Program-made: the position numbers and the translations under genes
Assembly: GCA_963776565.1 (NCBI GenBank)
Contig: CAVZNF010000005.1
Span: forward strand, 372,001 to 436,000
Reading direction: 5' to 3'
Length of the DNA stretch: 64,000 nucleotides
From: GMQP-bins7 sp963776565
GTDB taxonomy: Bacteria > Actinomycetota > Thermoleophilia > Gaiellales > Gaiellaceae
The notes under the pieces: model-generated
The model's database searches: none
What the model saw: the letters and a program-made list of their open reading frames with translations, nothing else
Told to the model about the DNA's origin: nothing
Part shown: piece after piece, positions 41,245 through 49,669 of the stretch
Numbering within the stretch: the stretch's first letter is position 1
Layout of the letters: each line of letters begins with the position of its first letter

Positions 41245-42645
41245 TTACGCCTCGTCGCGGCTCTCCTCGTCGGCGGGCACGTCGGCGACCGCGTCCTCGA
41301 CCACCGCGACCGCTTCGAGCTCGGCAACGTCCTCCGGTTCGGCGCTCACGGTGACCTCCTCCGCGAGAACCTCCGGAACATCCGGCTGATTCGCGAGCTC
41401 CTGGTGCGCGGGAACGCCGCAGTAGTGCGAGCCTGGAAGCGCGGCGTTCGGGCAGCGCTTGCCGTTCGACAGCACCGCGGCACAGCGACCGGAGAACTCC
41501 TCGCCGTCCTCGGAGCCGGCGTAGGCGAGCTCCGCCTCCGCTTGCGCGAACTCCTGCTCGGACTGAATGTCGATCTTCCAGCCGGTGAGCCGGGTCGCGA
41601 GGCGCGCGTTCAGACCTTCCTTGCCGATTGCCAACGCGAGCTGGTCGTTCGGGACGACGACGGTCGCCTCGCGCGTCTCGTCGTCGATGTAGACCTCGCG
41701 CACGCGAGCCGGCGAGAGCGCCTTCGCCACGAACCGCGCCGGCTCCGTATTCCACGGGATGATGTCGATCTTCTCGCCGCGCAGCTCTGACACGACCATG
41801 CGTACGCGCGAGCCACGCGGGCCGACGCACGCTCCGACCGGATCGACGCCCTGCATGTGCGACTCGACGGCGATCTTCGAGCGGTAGCCCGGCTCGCGGG
41901 CGACCCCGCGGATCTCGACGAGACCGTCCGCGATCTCCGGTACCTCGAGCTCGAAGAGGGCACGGATGAGCTCCGGGTCGCGGCGCGAGAGGATGACCTG
42001 CGGTCCCTTCGTGCCGGAACGCACCTCGGCGATGACGGCCTTGATGCGGCTTCCCTGCTCGTACCGCTCGCCGTCGACCTGCTCCGAGCGCGGCAGCAGC
42101 GACTCGACGCGACCGAGGTCGACGAGCACGTTGTTGCGGTCGCCGGCCTGCTGGACGATGCCCGTGACGACCTCGCCCTGGCGGTCGACGTACTCCTCGT
42201 ACATGATCGCCCGCTCAGCCTCGCGGATGCGCTGCTGGATGACCTGCTTCGCCGTCTGCGCGGCGATGCGGCCGAAGTTGTCCGGCGTCACGTCCGTGCG
42301 CTTGATCTGCTCGGGCGGAACCTGCGACCAGTCGAGCTCGAGGTCGTCGTCGGTGATGAGCGTGTGCTGGCGCTCTCCCGTCTCCTCCTCGAGCTGCTCG
42401 AGCTCGGTGATGCGCGCCTCGCGCGCTTCCTCGAGGAGCCGACTCTCGATGTCCTCGGGAATCTCGATCCCGAACACGCGAAACTCTCCGGCGCCGTCGA
42501 GCTTCACCTCGGCGTGCCGTGTCGCGTCCGGCGTCTTCTTGTACGCAGCGCGGAGCGCATCCTCGAGAGCGGTGATGAGCACGCCCTCCTCGATGCCCTT
42601 CTCCTTCTCGATCGCCTGAATGCCTTCGATGATTTCCTGGCTCAT
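41245..42645 (-). CDS. nusA: Transcription factor NusA with C-terminal Cys-rich tail
   Basis: 466 residues from ATG 42645. N-terminal RNAP-binding domain (MSQEIIEGIQAIEKEKGIEE), S1 (VVTGIVQQAGDRNNVLVDLG), KH1/KH2 (CVGPRGSRVRMVVSELRGEK; LALAIGKEGLNARLATRLTG). After KH2 comes GRCAAVLSNGKRC and HYCGVPAHQ, a C-x9-C-x10-C-x4-H motif that looks like a small zinc finger, then an acidic tail. Its start overlaps the rimP end (ATGA). The first KH lacks nothing obvious. Confidence 0.95.
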   Translation of the reverse strand: MSQEIIEGIQAIEKEKGIEEGVLITALEDALRAAYKKTPDATRHAEVKLDGAGEFRVFGIEIPEDIESRLLEEAREARITELEQLEEETGERQHTLITDDDLELDWSQVPPEQIKRTDVTPDNFGRIAAQTAKQVIQQRIREAERAIMYEEYVDRQGEVVTGIVQQAGDRNNVLVDLGRVESLLPRSEQVDGERYEQGSRIKAVIAEVRSGTKGPQVILSRRDPELIRALFELEVPEIADGLVEIRGVAREPGYRSKIAVESHMQGVDPVGACVGPRGSRVRMVVSELRGEKIDIIPWNTEPARFVAKALSPARVREVYIDDETREATVVVPNDQLALAIGKEGLNARLATRLTGWKIDIQSEQEFAQAEAELAYAGSEDGEEFSGRCAAVLSNGKRCPNAALPGSHYCGVPAHQELANQPDVPEVLAEEVTVSAEPEDVAELEAVAVVEDAVADVPADEESRDEA

Positions 42646-43088
42646 GTCGTCAACCCCTCGTCGATCAGATTGGCCCGCACGATCGAGTCGTACGGGATAC
42701 GAACCTCGCCGGCGTCGCCGGCCTTCAGCGTGATGGCTTCCTCGCCGGCTTCCGTGAGCACGCCTCGATAGCGACTCTTCTTCCCGCCGTCTGATCGCAC
42801 CGCGATGCGCTGTCCGATCACGGCAGCGAAATGCTGGGGCTTGCGCAGCGGGCGCTCCAGCCCGGGCGACGACACGTCGATCGTGTACTCGGAGCGATAG
42901 TCGTCGAGGACGCGCGTGACGCGCGCGCAAAGCGCGTGATCGACGCCGTCGGGATGGTCGATGTAGACGCAGAATCGGCTCGGCGACAGGAGCTCGACGG
43001 CGAGCACGTCGACACCGGGCACGCGTGCCTCGACCGCGGGTGCGATCTCGTCCTGCAGCGTCCGTTCTCTCACGTAGGTCGTCGTCAT
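42642..43088 (-). CDS. rimP: Ribosome maturation factor RimP
   Basis: 148 residues from ATG 43088 (MTTTYVRERTLQDEIAPAVE), preceded by AGAGGG. Contains FCVYIDHPDGVDHALCARVT, YTIDVSSPGLERPLRKPQHF and the C-terminal SH3-like domain. First gene of rimP-nusA-infB. A terminator-like hairpin lies only 16 bp before its start. Confidence 0.94.
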   Translation of the reverse strand: MTTTYVRERTLQDEIAPAVEARVPGVDVLAVELLSPSRFCVYIDHPDGVDHALCARVTRVLDDYRSEYTIDVSSPGLERPLRKPQHFAAVIGQRIAVRSDGGKKSRYRGVLTEAGEEAITLKAGDAGEVRIPYDSIVRANLIDEGLTT

Positions 43089-43101
43089 CTGCCCTCTCAA
43101 C

Positions 43102-43126
43102 AAAAATGGGCGCGACGCGCCCATTT
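43102..43126 (-). terminator. Terminator-like hairpin just before rimP
   Basis: On the minus strand AAATGGGCGC, a 3-nt loop, GCGCCCATTT, followed by TTG. The perfect 10-bp stem ends in a short T-run, as expected of an intrinsic terminator. It lies after the EamA stop (43178) and only 16 bp before rimP. It could end EamA transcripts or act as an attenuator of the rimP operon. Confidence 0.6.
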
Positions 43127-43177
43127 CGTGAAGCCGGTGAAATGTGGTGCGGCAAGAATAGCACCGCGCCACCGGCA

Positions 43178-43999
43178 TCAGCCCAGCGCGACGAGCGCGA
43201 CTCCGACCACTACGAGCACCGTCCCTGCGATGCGGGACGCTCCGACCGGCTCCCGCAGGACCACCGCGCCGAGCACGACCGCAAAGAGCACGCTCGTCTC
43301 GCGGACGGCGGCAACCGCGGGCGCCGGAGCCAAGGTGAGAGCCGCGAGAACCAGCGCGTACGCGGTGAATGCGAACACCGAGGCGCCGAGCGTCGGCCAG
43401 CCGATCTCGGCGCGGACACGCTGCACCCGACCCGTGACGACGTGCCACCCGAGTGCGACCAGCGCGACGGGTGCGAGAACGAGCTCGAAGTACGAGATCA
43501 CCGACGCGTGCTCGACTCCCTCCTTGTCGATGAGGGTGTAGCCGGCGATCGAGGCTCCGATCGCCAGCGCGAGGATCACTCCTCGGGCATCCGTCTCCCC
43601 ACTCAGCCCGCGAACGAAGAGGATCCCGCAACCGACCAGCACGACCCCAAGCGCCTGCAACCAGCCGACGGTCACACCCACGACAGCCGCTCCGGCGAGC
43701 ACGAGCACCGGTGCGCTCCCACGCGCGACCGGGTAGACGAGGCTGAGGTCCGAGCGGCTGTACGCGGTCGTCAGCAACGCGAAGTACGCGATCTCGAGGA
43801 GCGCCGACATCGCGATCCACGGAAGAGCGGCGACCCCGACATCCCAGGTCGCTGCCGCGAGCGGCGCGAACAGCACGACGGAGAGGCCGAGCGCGACCGT
43901 CGTCGCGGCAGCGACGTCGGCAGCGCGGGCGAGCAGAACGTTCCAACCGGCATGGAGCACGGCCGCGCCAAGCACCAGCACGAACGCCGAGAGCGGCAC
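43178..43999 (-). CDS. EamA/DMT-family transporter
   Basis: 273 residues, ten predicted membrane helices in two EamA repeats, for example LVLGAAVLHAGWNVLLARAA and TSVLFAVVLGAVVLREPVGA. Substrate unknown. GTG 43999 lies one base from the end of the displaced dtd fragment, so before insertion dtd and this gene were directly linked. The element now separates it from its former upstream operon. Confidence 0.9.
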   Translation of the reverse strand: MPLSAFVLVLGAAVLHAGWNVLLARAADVAAATTVALGLSVVLFAPLAAATWDVGVAALPWIAMSALLEIAYFALLTTAYSRSDLSLVYPVARGSAPVLVLAGAAVVGVTVGWLQALGVVLVGCGILFVRGLSGETDARGVILALAIGASIAGYTLIDKEGVEHASVISYFELVLAPVALVALGWHVVTGRVQRVRAEIGWPTLGASVFAFTAYALVLAALTLAPAPAVAAVRETSVLFAVVLGAVVLREPVGASRIAGTVLVVVGVALVALG

Positions 44000-44000
44000 G

Positions 44001-44189
44001 CTACGCGTCGAGGATGATCGTCACAGGACCGTCGTTCGTCAGCGCGACGTCCATGCGTGCGCCGAAGACACCTGTGGACACGCTCGTGCCCAACTCCTGG
44101 AGCGCGCCGGCAAAGTGGTCGTAGAGCTGCTCGGCGAGTTCAGGATCCGCGGCCCGCGCGAAGCTCGGGCGGTTGCCCTTGCGCGTGTC
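44001..44189 (-). pseudogene. Displaced native 3' end of dtd
   Basis: Encodes DTRKGNRPSFARAADPELAE through GARMDVALTNDGPVTIILDA, the C-terminal third of D-aminoacyl-tRNA deacylase, ending at TAG 44001. No N-terminal part precedes it; the frame enters the integrase upstream region. Joining it at 44188 to the N-terminal part at 58848 restores a normal reading frame (TLIADTRKGNRPSF). It is therefore the original 3' end cut off by element insertion. Confidence 0.9.
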
Positions 44190-44197
44190 CACTCGGC
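44181..44197. other. Left attachment junction
   Basis: Minus-strand sequence ...GCCGAGTG-GA-CACGCGCAAG. Right of GA it continues the native dtd reading frame; left of it is element DNA leading to the integrase. The GA (TC on plus, 44188-44189) is the only dinucleotide that restores the native gene when joined to the right junction. A 2-bp core suits large serine recombinases. Confidence 0.6.
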
Positions 44198-44227
44198 GTC
44201 CGACGACAACCGTAGATTGGAGAGACG

Positions 44228-45619
44228 ATGACGGGCAACGGAAAGCCATTGGTTCCCTATCTTCGCCAGAGTCGCGCCAAGGAGCGAACGATCTCGATTG
44301 AAGAGCAGCGTCGGGACGTTCAATATTGGGCCGTCGGTGCCGGCGTGGAGCTCGCACCCGAGATCGTGGAGCAGAACGTGTCCGGCTCGAAGCCGTGGCG
44401 GGAGAGGGCGCTCGGTGACGCCGTCGATGCCTGCGAGCGCGGCGAGGCTTCGGGGATCATCGTCGCCTGGCAGGACCGACTGAGCCGCGAGAACGGCCGA
44501 GCGACCGCCGAGGTCTGGGAGGCGCTCGAGAAGGCTGGGGCTCGCCTCGTGTGCGCCGCTGAAGGGCTCGACACGGCCACGGGCGACCACGAGATGCTGT
44601 TCACGATCAAGGCCGCCATAGCACGCGAGCAGTGGAAGCGCCACGGTGCCAACTGGAAGCGAGCCCGGCAGAGCGCGGTTGAGCGCGGCATCTTTCCCGG
44701 CCCAACCCCAATCGGGTTGGCGAGAAAGCCCGACAAAGTGTTCAAGCCCGGCAGGAAGGCGCGTCACGTCCTCGCGGCATTCGAGCTTCGCGATACGGGG
44801 CTCCCTTTCGCGGAGATCGGTCGTCGGTTCGGCTGGTCCGACTCGACGACGAGGCAGATCCTCGCCAACGACGTGTACATCGGTGTCGTCCAGCACGGCG
44901 GCTTCGTGAACGAGAACGCGCACGAGCCAATCGTCCCGCGTGATCTCTTCGACCGCGTCCAGATGATGAGGACGGCGACACCCGCCGCGACGGGCGAGTT
45001 GACCCGCGATCTCGTGCTCCAGGGGATCGCCGTCTGTGCCGGTTGTGGTCACACACTCAAGGTTCCGAGCCGCAAGCGAGCCGACGGCTCTCGCGTCCTG
45101 TCCTACTACTGCAAGAACGCCGCCTCGGACTCGTGCCCGGATCGGGCATTCGTCCATTGCGACGTGCTCGAGGAGTACGTTTGTGATGTCTTCACGAAGG
45201 CGCTCCGATGCACTCCCCGACTCGTCGATGTGGTCACGGTCGGACTCGAGCTCGACGCGGCTCAGAAGGAGCGCGAGAAGGCGGTCGAACAACTCAACGC
45301 CTTCATCGAGAACGCGGAGGCGACCAATGCCGAGCTCCTGCAGCGTGGCATCGCGGCCCGTGAGAGGCGCGTGGAAGAGGCTCGTGACAAGGAGCAGCAG
45401 CTTTCAGCGCGCCTTCCGAAGCTTCCCGTTGGTGGCTCGCTCATCGAGTTGTGGGATCGCTTCGAGCCCGCTGAGCGCCGAGAGGTTCTCGCCGGCTTCC
45501 TCGGCCGGGTAGTCGTCTCGAAGGGCGCGTCGACCAGCCTCGAGGAGCACGTCATCATCGAGTGGGCCGATGGCACCGTCGCGACAGACGAAGCTCGCGT
45601 CCGGGTAGCGGCGGCGTAG
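44228..45619 (+). CDS. Large serine recombinase (integrase)
   Basis: 463 residues. The resolvase catalytic domain has the nucleophile Ser15 in VPYLRQSRAKE and WQDRLSRENGRA. A recombinase domain follows (GLARKPDKVFK, FAEIGRRFGWSDSTTRQIL), then a zinc ribbon near residue 269 (CAGCGHTL ... YYCKNAASDSCP) and a coiled coil (about 335-395). ATG lies after GGAGAG, 40 bp from the att junction, the typical place. It catalysed insertion into dtd. Confidence 0.95.
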   Translation: MTGNGKPLVPYLRQSRAKERTISIEEQRRDVQYWAVGAGVELAPEIVEQNVSGSKPWRERALGDAVDACERGEASGIIVAWQDRLSRENGRATAEVWEALEKAGARLVCAAEGLDTATGDHEMLFTIKAAIAREQWKRHGANWKRARQSAVERGIFPGPTPIGLARKPDKVFKPGRKARHVLAAFELRDTGLPFAEIGRRFGWSDSTTRQILANDVYIGVVQHGGFVNENAHEPIVPRDLFDRVQMMRTATPAATGELTRDLVLQGIAVCAGCGHTLKVPSRKRADGSRVLSYYCKNAASDSCPDRAFVHCDVLEEYVCDVFTKALRCTPRLVDVVTVGLELDAAQKEREKAVEQLNAFIENAEATNAELLQRGIAARERRVEEARDKEQQLSARLPKLPVGGSLIELWDRFEPAERREVLAGFLGRVVVSKGASTSLEEHVIIEWADGTVATDEARVRVAAA

Positions 45620-45666
45620 AACGCGCACGAGCGCCCGCTCGCCGGCTTCGAGCACGGAGGGCGGGA

Positions 45667-46287
45667 TCATGCAGCGCCCGCCGCGATCATGACGGAGATC
45701 CCCGGAGCCGCGATCTCGACGGTCACCGTGATGTCTCGCGGGTAGCCGCAGGACATGAGCGCCTCGCGGAGATCGCGTGCGGCCGCCTCCGCGAGTTCAT
45801 CGCACTCGCGAGAATCGAGACCTACCGACGCCGTGAGGTTTCCCTGGTCGCGAAGGAGCCCACGCAACTCCTCGACGCTGAAGCCTTCCGTAACCGCTCG
45901 GTCGAGCCATTGATCCTGTTCCGCGAAGTCTCGAGAGGCGACCGTTTCGTGGTGGGACCATGAGAGCTCGGCGCGGCGCTTCGAGCGCGGCACCCGCCGA
46001 GCCACCGAGGCGTAGTTCATGAGCGTCCCCTTCGCGCGTTCCGTCACTTCGATGGCCTGCGCGTAGCGCTCGCCGTAGATGAGATCGCCCTGGATGATCC
46101 AGTCTCCGAGCGCCCACGCGGTCATGTCCCGGAGACGACCGAGCACCCACCCGATGTGCTCGTAGTCGGAGAACGCGAGACCGAGGGGCAGTTCCAGGCC
46201 TGTCGCGGTCCAGCGTGCGCCGCGTATTCCGAAGGCGTCCTCGCGCTCGAAGCCGGTGATCTCCGAGCGGCGGGCAATCGCGCTCAC
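45667..46287 (-). CDS. Phage-type DNA-binding-like protein
   Basis: 206 residues. The core WALGDWIIQGDLIYGERYAQ, AIEVTERAKGTLMNYASVAR and LSWSHHETVASRDFAEQDQW, VEELRGLLRDQGN resembles HTH proteins that I recall from actinobacterial phages and plasmids (GDW...GERY...LSWSHH). Function unknown; regulation or partition is possible. It converges with the integrase gene and overlaps the gene upstream by 4 bp. Confidence 0.6.
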   Translation of the reverse strand: MSAIARRSEITGFEREDAFGIRGARWTATGLELPLGLAFSDYEHIGWVLGRLRDMTAWALGDWIIQGDLIYGERYAQAIEVTERAKGTLMNYASVARRVPRSKRRAELSWSHHETVASRDFAEQDQWLDRAVTEGFSVEELRGLLRDQGNLTASVGLDSRECDELAEAAARDLREALMSCGYPRDITVTVEIAAPGISVMIAAGAA

Positions 46288-46556
46288 GGCTTCTTCTCCT
46301 CGAGGGTGCGCTCGGTCTCTTCGGCCAGTCGGTCGAAGAAGTCGAGGATCGTCGGAGCGACCTCCAGGAACTGTTCCGTCAGTTCAGCGAAACTTGGCTC
46401 GTCCTCATCGAGCGGAATCTCCAACCGCATCACACGACCGTGAAGCTCGAGCAGGCCGAGCAGCTCTCCGTGGTCGACGACGCCGAGACGCTCGAGCTGC
46501 TTCGCGAATGACACGAAGCCCTCCGAGCCGATTGGCACAGCGACGAGCGGCCTCAT
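46284..46556 (-). CDS. Small acidic hypothetical protein
   Basis: 90 residues, not recognised. Acidic, helical, with LGVVDHGELLGLLELHGRVM and an acidic Glu-rich tail. Translationally coupled to the next gene by ATGA. Upstream is the small membrane ORF, so these form one minus-strand unit. Confidence 0.55.
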   Translation of the reverse strand: MRPLVAVPIGSEGFVSFAKQLERLGVVDHGELLGLLELHGRVMRLEIPLDEDEPSFAELTEQFLEVAPTILDFFDRLAEETERTLEEKKP

Positions 46557-47032
46557 GGCCGCCCTCGAGTTAGATGATGATGTTCATGAGGATCATCCCC
46601 AGCCGATAATCGGCCTGGGCTACGTGCGCGAGCCCTGCCACGGACGCGACGACTCCGAGGAGTCCGACCGACAGCGGGTCTCGGTCGGCAGTAACCGACA
46701 TCCCCGAGGATGCCCGGAAGCCGGATGCGGTAGCGGTTCCACGGATCACTACGCCAAGCGTGAGCCGGGATGGTCCGCTGGAACGCATACATCTGCGCGT
46801 GCGACCGTGCGTTTACTCGCGCTGCCGTCGCATGCATCTTCTTATGGAAGGCTGCCTGTTGTTCAGGCGTGTACTGCGCCCGCGTCTGCTCCTCGTGGTC
46901 GAGGAGTTTCTGACGCGCCTCTTCCGACAACGAAGCCAAGAAGCGCTGATGACGCTCGTGGGCCGCTGCCTTGTGCTTGGCGCGCTCGCGTTCCGCTTCC
47001 TCGCGACGGAGGTCAGCGAAGCGGGACGACAT
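46553..47032 (-). CDS. Charged coiled-coil protein, C-terminus doubtful
   Basis: The first 95 or so residues (MSSRFADLRREEAERERAKH, then LSEEARQKLLDHEEQTRAQY) form a convincing charged coiled coil. The last 60 are Arg-rich, low quality, and overlap the small membrane ORF in another frame, so an indel near 46680 may have fused a wrong tail. Not recognised. Confidence 0.45.
   Translation of the reverse strand: MSSRFADLRREEAERERAKHKAAAHERHQRFLASLSEEARQKLLDHEEQTRAQYTPEQQAAFHKKMHATAARVNARSHAQMYAFQRTIPAHAWRSDPWNRYRIRLPGILGDVGYCRPRPAVGRTPRSRRVRGRARARSPGRLSAGDDPHEHHHLTRGRP
46570..46701 (-). CDS. Tiny membrane protein
   Basis: 43 residues: MSVTADRDPLSVGLLGVVAS, then VAGLAHVAQ and a hydrophobic end GMILMNIII. 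Weak ribosome site. It may instead be the C-terminal membrane part of the upstream coiled-coil gene, cut off by an indel. Confidence 0.4.
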   Translation of the reverse strand: MSVTADRDPLSVGLLGVVASVAGLAHVAQADYRLGMILMNIII

Positions 47033-47375
47033 CGTGCACCTGGTGTTCGCGGGAATTCGGCATCACTGGAAGCGTAAACCTCCGCCCGGATAGCGACGGG
47101 GGCGTTTCCCGACGCCCCCCGTCTGATGCCTTCATCCCCCGAGCCAGACGGCACGAGATGACTTTCAATCTAGCCGCGCTGCCGGAAGTCGCTACTCCTT
47201 GCTTGGCGGGCCGTGGCCGATCTGCACCTCGGCTGACGAGCCTCTCGAGCTCGCCGGTCGCCTCTATGTAGTTCTCATCCCCGCGAATGCCGCTCGCGCG
47301 TTCGTCTCTCGGCACGAGTTGCGCTGCGAGTCGGGCCTCAGCCTCCGCGCCGGGGAGGTTCTTGATTTCAGCCAT
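47013..47375 (-). CDS. Small hypothetical protein
   Basis: 120 residues from ATG 47375, which has GGAGG nine bases upstream: MAEIKNLPGAEAEARLAAQL. The first half looks coding; the second half is Arg/Ser-rich and less certain. Not recognised. It overlaps the coiled-coil gene start by 20 bp. Confidence 0.45.
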   Translation of the reverse strand: MAEIKNLPGAEAEARLAAQLVPRDERASGIRGDENYIEATGELERLVSRGADRPRPAKQGVATSGSAARLKVISCRLARGMKASDGGRRETPPSLSGRRFTLPVMPNSREHQVHDVVPLR

Positions 47376-47630
47376 TCCTTTCACCTCCCTTCGATTCGTG
47401 GATGCCTATCTCGGGGCGCCGATTTCAGTGAGCCACTTCTCGCGCTCGGCGTCTCTCTGCCGCTGGGCTTCCCGCTCGGCTGCGGTCTGCTCGCGTGGTG
47501 GATGTGGTGGTACTGGCAGCGGCAGAAGCGGAAATAGTCACACGCTGGCTGCGACCTCGACGGGTTCGCCCTCCCGTTCGTGTGCTTCGGCACGCGCGAG
47601 TTTGGCGACCCCCCTTTTGGGGTACCGATC

Positions 47631-48116
47631 ATGTCGAGCGAGTTGGAGGGGGCTGCGGCAGACATGAACCGCGCGATCGACCTTGCGGAGGCGTACCGCA
47701 AGACCGACCTTAGACTTCGGCTTCTACTGTTCGGCAACGGCGTTGACAGCCCAGGAGTCGTGAAGGGTGAGGAGCAACGCCGCCAACTTACGGCCGAGTT
47801 CCGACACTTGCGTGATGTGTTCGATGCACTGATCGAGCGCGACCGAGAGGACGCAAGCGGTGCCGCGGCGAGACCGGTCGGCGGGCTAGCCGAAGACCTC
47901 CAGATGATCGCCTCTCTCCGAACTCGTAATGGCACGGGGATCACCGATGGACTCGATTTCGTTACTCCGTCCGAGGCGGCTGTGCTTCTTGGAGTCAGCC
48001 CGAGCACCGTCTACCGGGCGATCAGGCGAGGAGACATTCCCGCTGAGAAGGTGCGGCGCGGCCGCCGAGACACGCTCTGTATCGCAACGCCAGAGCTTCG
48101 AAGGTTGTCGTCGTAG
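47631..48116 (+). CDS. Excisionase-family HTH protein
   Basis: 161 residues from ATG 47631. The N-terminal two thirds are helical and unrecognised; the C-terminus VTPSEAAVLLGVSPSTVYRA, IRRGDIPAEKV is the MerR-like HTH of excisionase/AlpA-type proteins. As the only such protein in the element it is the best candidate for the recombination directionality factor of the serine integrase, though it could be a repressor. Confidence 0.7.
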   Translation: MSSELEGAAADMNRAIDLAEAYRKTDLRLRLLLFGNGVDSPGVVKGEEQRRQLTAEFRHLRDVFDALIERDREDASGAAARPVGGLAEDLQMIASLRTRNGTGITDGLDFVTPSEAAVLLGVSPSTVYRAIRRGDIPAEKVRRGRRDTLCIATPELRRLSS

Positions 48117-48121
48117 CGTGT

Positions 48122-48179
48122 AACCCCGATGGAGCGGGCTGCCGCCGCCAAGCCGCTCGCGCCGCTCAACATCGGGGTT
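48122..48179. repeat. Inverted repeat after the excisionase-like gene
   Basis: AACCCCGATG (48122-48131) and CATCGGGGTT (48170-48179), perfect 10-bp arms with a 38-nt GC-rich loop. Directly follows the stop at 48116. It could be a terminator with a large loop or a protein-binding palindrome. Confidence 0.5.
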
Positions 48180-48231
48180 TCGGTCTTCCCCGGTGAGATA
48201 GATGCGCGGGTCGGGCGAATCTTGCGCTGAG

Positions 48232-48309
48232 CTACTTCCTCATCGCGAGTAGAAGGAAGACGATCACAGCGCCGAACAGCAGCGCCGCAGAAAGGACGAT
48301 CCCAGTCAT
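48232..48309 (-). CDS. 25-residue membrane micropeptide
   Basis: MTGIVLSAALLFGAVIVFLL, then LAMRK: one full membrane helix with a basic end. ATG 48309 follows GGGGAG at a good distance. Size and shape suggest a small phage membrane peptide; no homologue recognised. Confidence 0.45.
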   Translation of the reverse strand: MTGIVLSAALLFGAVIVFLLLAMRK

Positions 48310-48718
48310 TGCGTCTCCCCAGATCATCGAGACTGATCTAGAAGATACTCCGCCGACGCAGGGAAGAATCCGCGGCAAGCAAAGGGCCGGGCAAGCCGCA
48401 GCAATCGTCCCTATGGGGAGGGGGGATGTAGGGACGAGCCAAATAGACAGGCCCGGCCACCAATAATGCTACTCCTGCCACGGTCCGTCGCGGGCTGGTG
48501 GTCGCGCTGCGGCTGGCTACCATGCGCCTACGGGGACTGGGGGTGCGTCCGGGGGGTGGAACTGGATCGAGCGCGTCGTAGGTGAAGCCCGTTGAATCTG
48601 GAGCGCGCGGCAGGCGTCTCTAGTCCCCTCTCTATCGCTCGGGAAGGTCCATACCGTGCGCGCGAGAGTCGGCTCGAGAGCTTGCTGTGGCCGCGCTGCT
48701 CTGACGTCCAGGAGTGAG
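48310..48718. other. Non-coding stretch
   Basis: 409 bp with no convincing gene on either strand. It lies between the divergent micropeptide gene and a terminator. I see no clear promoter or repeat in it. Confidence 0.3.
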
Positions 48719-48744
48719 AAAGGCCCCGTATTCACGGGGCCTTT
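48719..48744. terminator. Perfect bidirectional terminator
   Basis: AAAGGCCCCGT, 4-nt loop, ACGGGGCCTTT: 11-bp perfect stem with A/T ends on both sides. It lies 35 bp after the stop of the small membrane protein (48779), on that strand's downstream side. Confidence 0.7.
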
Positions 48745-48778
48745 CAGTTCGACGGCCGACAGCGCGACGACTCTCTAC

Positions 48779-48976
48779 CTACCCAGGCCCACGCCTGTCG
48801 CCCACCAAGTACGCGACGATCAGCGCGGCCGGGAAGAAGACGAGGCTGAACAGGAAGAAGAGAATGAAGCTATGGCCCTTCCGCGATGCGACCCTGGCTG
48901 GCCAGAACGCGATAGCGATCCAGACGATGACCGCGAGAAGTGTCCAGAGCCACCATCCATTTGCGGCGAGCAGCAT
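48779..48976 (-). CDS. Two-helix small membrane protein
   Basis: 65 residues: MLLAANGWWLWTLLAVIVWI then ARVASRKGHSFILFFLFSLV and FFPAALIVAYLVGD. Two membrane helices joined by a basic loop. ATG 48976 sits five bases after GGAGG, the decisive point against the longer frame to 49204. Holin-like size, but no homology is claimed. Confidence 0.6.
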   Translation of the reverse strand: MLLAANGWWLWTLLAVIVWIAIAFWPARVASRKGHSFILFFLFSLVFFPAALIVAYLVGDRRGPG

Positions 48977-49169
48977 GAGACCTCCGTTCGTAGTGCGGGT
49001 TCTCCACACTTCGCGTGCTAACCCAGCTGTCCTCGCGCCTGTGCGCCTTCGGGGCGGGGTGGGTGGCTGCCCGAACGCCGCCGTGTCGGCTCTCGCCAGC
49101 TGGCCCCGGCCCCGCCGGGGAGCATGACGCGCTCGAGAGCTCGGCCTAGATGTCTGTCGCGGACGTGGC

Positions 49170-49340
49170 CTAGGGAACGCGAACCACGCGGTCGGGCAGG
49201 CCAACTCGCGGGGGTGTTATCACGGTGCGTGCTTCGAAACGTGTCCGTGCCTGTGCCTGAGCATTCCGGCCGCGCTCCAGGCGCTCGCGCATGCGAACGT
49301 CGATCTGCTTGCGGAGGAGGTCGCGCTGCTCGCGCGTCAT
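49170..49340 (-). CDS. Small basic protein
   Basis: 56 residues: MTREQRDLLRKQIDVRMRER, LERGRNAQAQARTRFEAR, ending in VGLPDRVVRVP. Highly charged helix. Lies 25 bp after the next gene upstream on the same strand. Weak ribosome site, plausible by coupling. Not recognised. Confidence 0.4.
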   Translation of the reverse strand: MTREQRDLLRKQIDVRMRERLERGRNAQAQARTRFEARTVITPPRVGLPDRVVRVP

Positions 49341-49365
49341 GCGACACCCATAAGGCGAGCCGTTC

Positions 49366-49590
49366 TCATGGCGTCAACGGAGATTCCGCCGGAACGAGCA
49401 CTGCCCTGAACTGAGCGCCTCGCCAGGAGACCGAGTCCACTCCGAGCCGCCTGATCTCGTCGTCCTTCACGCCCCAGGAGCGCACGTAGTCGATAACGGC
49501 CTGCGACGCGCTGACCGAGAACTGGGTCGACACGACCCTGCGTCTTGAGTGGATCTCGTACTTCTTGCTCGTACTCCTTCTCACATCCAT
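49366..49590 (-). CDS. Small hypothetical protein
   Basis: 74 residues: MDVRRSTSKKYEIHSRRRVV then FSVSASQAVIDYVRSWGVKD. ATG 49590 follows AAGGAGAT, a good ribosome site. Preceded about 80 bp upstream by one copy of a 48-bp box also found before the GT39-like gene. Not recognised. Confidence 0.5.
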   Translation of the reverse strand: MDVRRSTSKKYEIHSRRRVVSTQFSVSASQAVIDYVRSWGVKDDEIRRLGVDSVSWRGAQFRAVLVPAESPLTP

Positions 49591-49669
49591 CTCCTTCGGC
49601 AGCCAGCCGGGTTGGTTCGAAAGGTCGAGGATGGAGGGAGAGGCCGCCGCCTTACCCCCCAGCGCTAGG

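Noticed and set aside
44001..44357. 118-residue protein as an alternative full dtd
   Set aside because: Its first half is antisense to the integrase gene; only the C-terminal 62 residues match dtd.
47381..48007. Minus-strand 208-residue frame
   Set aside because: Ser/Arg-rich shadow opposite the excisionase-like gene, no ribosome site.
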